Assembly: GCA_013115125.1 (NCBI GenBank)
Contig: JABANN010000153.1
Span: forward strand, 1-60,490
DNA: 60,490 nucleotides
Reading direction: 5' to 3'
DNA from: Perkinsus olseni
Taxonomy: Eukaryota > Perkinsozoa > Perkinsida
Below are positions 55,622-60,490 of the stretch, one piece after another (the first letter of the stretch is position 1; the number at the start of each line of letters is the position of its first letter). Made by a program: the position numbers and the translations under genes. The notes beneath the pieces were generated by a model. That model had not been told where the DNA came from. It ran no database searches and saw only the letters and a program-made list of their open reading frames with translations.

Positions 55622-58600
55622 TCAGTCATCATCATCTAAATCCTTACCTTCTTCGTACTTGATGATGCGGTTCTTGATGGCCCGGGTGATACGGAGGGGG
55701 GACTTGTAGTGAATGTCGACGTCGCATATATACTTCTGGTCAATGTAGTCGGTTAGAACTTCAACAGAGCCGTCGACATGCACCGATCTCAAGGCCATCT
55801 TTTTCAAGTCGGAGTCGTACTGACCGAAAGCTCGATGTTCGCCTCCCTGGCCGTCGATCCACCGGAAACAGTAGAAATCACCGTCCTCCATATCCAACGT
55901 CGAGTCGTCTGGGCGAGTGGGAGTGGGTGACTGCTCAGTGACCGCATCATTGGCATAATACTGCTTGAGGTTGAAGTAGCACTCTTGGAACTTGAGGTGC
56001 GCACCAGTCTTGACATCCTGTAGACGGTATAGCAGGTGGTCATTGGATACGGCGACGACTCTGAATGGGCCTTTCCAGGAGACATCCTGCTTGAGGGGGG
56101 GAGGCACAAGACGTAGCACTAGTGATCCAACATCGAAGTGCTTGTAGCCGGACTGGCGGGGTAGCTTGGACGCTCTTGCTCGAGCCCTGTCCTTCGCTTC
56201 CTTGACCAGCGCGAAGAAGTCGAGAAGGCTCTTGGTACGACGCTCTTGTAGGTCGTCGTAGATGCTCTTTAGCTCATCGGGCATGGATGGTGGCTGACCC
56301 TCCATGATGCTTGGTATCCAGCTCTCAAGCCTTGCTCGAGACCAATCCTCGAGATCCTCCGCGGGGGCAAGTAGTCGTGGTCGACGACAGTAGAAGAGCT
56401 GGAAAGCTGACAGCGTACCCAAGTCATGGCGGGGTGAACAGTTGATGGCGTACACAGCTTCCGAGATGGTCTCAGGTAGGGGGCGGGGCTGATCCTCTTC
56501 TTGTAGTAACCGGTGGCGGAGCTGACTGAGTAGAACCCCATGTCCTCTTTCGTAGACGGCGGCGACGAACTTGGATTGCCGCGGGAATACTGGGAAGGCA
56601 ATAGATCTCGTCACGCAGTATCCCTCGACAGCGCGGCTCGTCATGGCCGACCCAGCGTCGACAGTGACGCAGGCGGGATTGCCTACGATGGAGAACAACT
56701 TGGTGAGAGATGAGCATATGGAGGCTGCTGTAGGTGAAGTAGTGATGTCATGGAGTAGGAAACCTGATACCGGATCGGGGCAAGTTAGAACCCATACCTT
56801 CTCATGAGAGACTGGGCAGCGGTACGGACCAGCATGATCGAGGCACCAAACTTGACCGATGTCGAAGCAGAGATGAGCTGGGCGTACGCAGCCAGCTCGC
56901 TTCTTGTAGCCAGACTGCTTCTTCGCTAACTGGCAGACATGACACATCTTCAGGAGACGAAGTAGAGCCACACGCAACTTTGGGGTGTAGAAGGCCTCGT
57001 TGTAGAGTGACCTCAACTTGGGAGTGTTGTCATGGCCGAGCTTGTCGTGAAGAAGGTTCAGCACCTCATCACATCCTTCTCCCCGTGGCAGCACTGGTCG
57101 GCATGCGACAGCGCCATTGCTGTCGCTCACACCAGTGTACAGAAGTAGCCCAGTATCAGGGCAGAGATGATACAGCCTTAGGTTGTGGGCGACTTCAGTC
57201 GATGGTGTTGACTTGAGAGTGTCGATGATGGCCTTGGTACGGTCGTCATTCTGTTGGAACTGCACTAACTGGTCGTTGCTGAAGTGCTGAGCCACGGAGA
57301 CTGTATCGTAGAAGAGGACATCGGAACCAGGAGATGCCCTTGGCGTGTGGACATAGGAGAGATTCTTGACATGGGCAGTGTTGACACCACTCTCGATAGC
57401 CGAGTCATCGAGAAGACTGGGTAGATGGCCGTCAATCCTGGGCCTGGAGCCGGCGTCGGCAGGATTGGAGTCTCCCTCGATGTGGTAGGTGGTGACCGGT
57501 AGTTGCAGTGTGCTCGTGATGAAGTCAAGATCGGCCAGCCCTTTCTTCAGTGTCTTCTTCTCCAGGTTGGAGAGGGTCTTCCCAAAGTCACCTTTAGATG
57601 CTCGACGGAGACGGTAGAGTAATGCCTCGGAGTCGCAATACAGAGAGAGACTTTTTATGGGGGTCTCGGTGGCGAACTTGGAGTAGAGAGTGACGAGGGA
57701 TGTTACGAGGGAGAGGCCGTCAAAAAAGGATACGAGTTCCTTCTTGGGGATGGACCAACGGGCTTGACTTGTTCGAGTAGACCAAAGACGCCCCTTACCG
57801 ACCAATTTGTGGTAGGCTGTGTTCCCGCCGGTGGTGGTCGGGCAGAGTACAGTTACGTGGCTGGCGGTGACACTGGCGTCAGTGAAGACCAGTACGTTGC
57901 TGATGTCGACGAACCTAGGATGAGCCAGCTTGGCATTGGTGAGAGCGCGACAGAAACCGAGAACGCTGGCGGCACCTTCGGGGTCGATGTTGGTGTCCCA
58001 AGGGTCTCGTGGTTTCTCAGCACTCTTGTTGTCATCGACTGCATAGTATGTGGCCATGAACAGTCTCAAGCAGAGAAAGAGCTCCGAGGCCAAACCGAGA
58101 GGATCATACAGTCCTTGGCACAGGCTGAAGAGTTGGCGACGGGTGATGCTCGAGGGGGGGTCATCAAGGTTCATGGCTTCGGGTACTCTAAAGGTGGGAG
58201 AGAACTCGTCACAGCCGTCACCAGTGCGCCAGCCGTATCCAAGATACTTGGTGTCAGTGATTGGACCCCAGCTTGTACTGCGCTTAGGTAGGTTAGAGTG
58301 GAAGCCGTGACCAGATTGAGTGCCAGTGAAGGCGTTGGCCCTTCTCAAGGCGATCTCCTTCCGAAGGAGATCGCCTTGACGAAGGAGTCGAAGGAGTCCT
58401 TCGTCTTCCCTCGAGTCTGACCGTCGTCCACATAGATGGCAGTATAACGTTGAAGAGAGTCATGACAAGTGGTGACTGACGTCTTTGCCGTGATGGGAGA
58501 GTCCTTGCTGGCGAGTGGCATGGACCACAACTTCATATTTTCCTCGAACTGAGAAATGAGGTTCTGGCAGACCGGGTCAGAGAGGACATCATCTCGAGAA

Positions 58601-60490
58601 GTGTGGCCGGACTCGAAATCTCTTAGAGTGATGACGGCTCTGTTGGCTTGAAGCAGGGCTGATGGAGAGTATGTGGCACCGAAACAGGTAGAGACCCACA
58701 TCCCAACTCGGCCGCATGCCACCATTCCAAAGTGGCGCCGATCAGTGGCGTCGTCTAGCTTGATTTGGTGGTAGGCTTTGGAGATGTCGTCGACCACTAG
58801 GGCGGGGGCGGTGCGACTCAGAGCCAAGTTACCCCACAAAGTCTCGGGGTAGGTGGAGTCGTCCGCTTGTCGTCCGACCCTGAGGAAGCCGTTGTGGTAT
58901 TTGCAGTCTAATACTAACCTGGTCTTCGACGTCTTCGAGCATTCCCTGAATACAGGGAAAGCTGGTATCAGTGTCGTGACCGAGGGAAGGGTGGGCTGGG
59001 CGTAGGCTGTGGTGAGGGGTGGTTGGGGTTGTCGTTGGCGTCGGCGTTAGCATCGATGCGAGCAGGAACAACGAAGCCGAGAGAGTAGAGGTCGTTCACG
59101 ACTTGATGGTAGCTTGAAGCCTCGGCGCTGTTGAGTCTGGCCATGACAGTAGAATCCCTCTTGATCGCAGCACCATTGTTGATGGGGGATGGCCTCGAGT
59201 CATCCCGCCACGGGACCTTGCAGTGCAACCTGCCGCGAGGAGCTGTCTCTGAGGGGGGGTCGATGGAGAAGTGAAAGAAGTCATCTTCAGACTTGGGAGA
59301 GTCCTCGCGACCGGCGAACTGTGCCCGAAAGGCGTCGATGGTTTGAGACCGGGTGAGACCCTTGATGATGCCGGAGCCTTCTTCCCGTGGTTCGGGAAAG
59401 AAGGATAGAGCCAGTGTTTCCCAAACATCGGTAGGGAGAGAAATGGTGTTGGGGTGAGTGTCGTCGTCATTAATGCTGGCAGCCGTGACCTCGCCGACCT
59501 TCGTCTGGGGAGCCATGATGTTGCAGAGCTCCGCGACAGCGCTATGGAGTATCGGTGACCGTGATGGATCGGCAAAAGGCTTGGGTACGCTCATCATTGG
59601 GATCGGTGGGCCGCTCTGATTGTCGCCGAAGGTGATGTAGTTATCGTGTAGGTGCCAGATGGCCTTTAGCCGACGAAGGAGTCCCACGGATAGTATCAGT
59701 CGATGAGCGCAGCCGTCAAGCACGTAGAGGTCTTCGGTGCAGTGAAAGCCATTGGAGGAGGATATAGGGACAGCCTTCGCCACACCACGAACAGTGGTCT
59801 CGGAGAGGTCGGCCAAGCGGATGCGAAGGTCGGCTTTGATGATGGTGAGGTTGAGAGATGCTGCTGCGCAACTGCTGACCACGGATACAGCTGCTCCAGA
59901 GTCGACAAGGGCCGGTATGTGGTTGACGGAGTGGTTGATGTGAAGATTGATGAAACTTAGTGGTGGAGTATCAGTGGCCGGTGACGAACTCGACGAGCAG
60001 GTGGCTGATACTGCGGCCGCGACAGGTGCGGCGCAGGGTCGAAAACGACGGCATGCTCGAGCAGCATGGTTCGCTTTGCCGCAACGCTCGCAGTTGCGAC
60101 CGCGGTAGTTGTCGTGACCAGTAGGGCAGTGCAATGAGTGGTGGTGGAGTAGACCGCAGTAGTAGCATCTCTCGTCTTTCCTTGTGAGATCCTCACAACA
60201 CGCTATGGTGTCATGGGACTCGGAAAGACATCGTTGGCACCGACTGGAGAGTATTTTGACATTGTATTCGTTGTTGAGGATGGCCGCGTCGTCTCTCACT
60301 CTTTGCCGGTAGGGCGTTGATGGCCTGGTGGGGCGGGTCTTCTTGTCGCTCTTCTGTCGAGATCCTTCAGTCGTAGTGGTGGATGATGTAGCGATTGCTT
60401 GTTGGGTGGAGAGCGCTGGGGATGGCGAGGTCGACAATGCAACGTTGTTGACGGCAGCTGTGTCACTGGTAGGAGGAGAGGATTGCCAGT
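55622..60490 (-). mobile_element. BEL/Pao-type LTR retrotransposon, internal coding region (5' part runs off the window)
   Basis: This is a fossil retroelement read leftwards. In order: a Gag-like basic region with CCHC zinc knuckles (about 60.3-60.0 kb), an aspartic protease with the DSGAA motif (about 59.9 kb), reverse transcriptase with a YVDD active site (about 59.0-58.3 kb), the Pao-type region and RNase H (about 58.3-57.4 kb), and an integrase with the zinc-binding HHCC part and core (about 57.1-56.3 kb) followed by a C-terminal domain. The order protease, RT, RNase H, integrase and the segment RRQLFSLCQGLYDPLGLASE, typical of the Pao peptidase A17 region, place it in BEL/Pao. Coding is open over most of its length with about two breaks, so it looks fairly young but not whole. 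Confidence 0.88.

Noticed and set aside
57764-58291. 175-codon plus-strand frame opposite the retroelement
   Set aside because: It is the antisense shadow of the RNase H region and has no independent protein features.

Overview
The window reads as nuclear DNA of a unicellular eukaryote, most likely an alveolate close to Perkinsus. Genes are broken by many short GT-AG introns, typically 45-60 bases. Base composition is balanced. The gene set (EML, p25-alpha, Sec23, ORC5, two cation-chloride cotransporters) is that of a flagellate-forming protist, and a BEL/Pao retroelement sits at the right edge. The genus is an inference from intron style and protein flavour; no rRNA or spliced-leader gene is present to prove it. 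No CRISPR array, operon-type promoter or bacterial feature was seen.

Layout. Genes lie in long one-strand runs. Bases 1-18.65 kb (plus strand): end of an EML WD40 protein, KCC-type cotransporter CCC1, a probable SWC4/DMAP1 subunit, a secreted protein, a small charged protein, an SLC35B4-like nucleotide-sugar transporter, an EF-hand protein and a full Sec23. Bases 19.4-32.8 kb (minus strand, reading leftwards): a signal-peptide protein with a PA domain, a Myb/SANT-like protein, a second cotransporter CCC2, and an EF-hand protein whose start lies 9 bases after the CCC2 stop. Bases 33.6-53.7 kb (plus strand): a p25-alpha/TPPP protein, a membrane protein whose cytosolic tail is a J domain, a RING protein, a coiled-coil protein, a large helical protein, ORC5, a probable mitochondrial protein and a small secreted protein. 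Bases 55.6-60.49 kb (minus strand) hold a BEL/Pao retroelement that runs off the window.

The genes are mostly housekeeping: ion balance (CCC1, CCC2), secretion (Sec23, the SLC35 transporter, the PA protein), chromatin and replication (DMAP1, ORC5) and microtubules (EML, TPPP). They do not form one pathway.

The strongest unexplained signal is a 1,781-base intron in CCC2 (23209-24989) that is packed with near-perfect hairpins, many with a one-base loop, and carries a repeated palindromic motif 1.1 kb apart. Similar one-base-loop palindromes occur singly in other noncoding DNA here, and a separate hairpin repeat enlarges an ORC5 intron. Several intron-exon models were joined by hand; four of them (147-, 170-, 467- and 633-residue proteins) give exact multiples of three, which supports the splice rules used.
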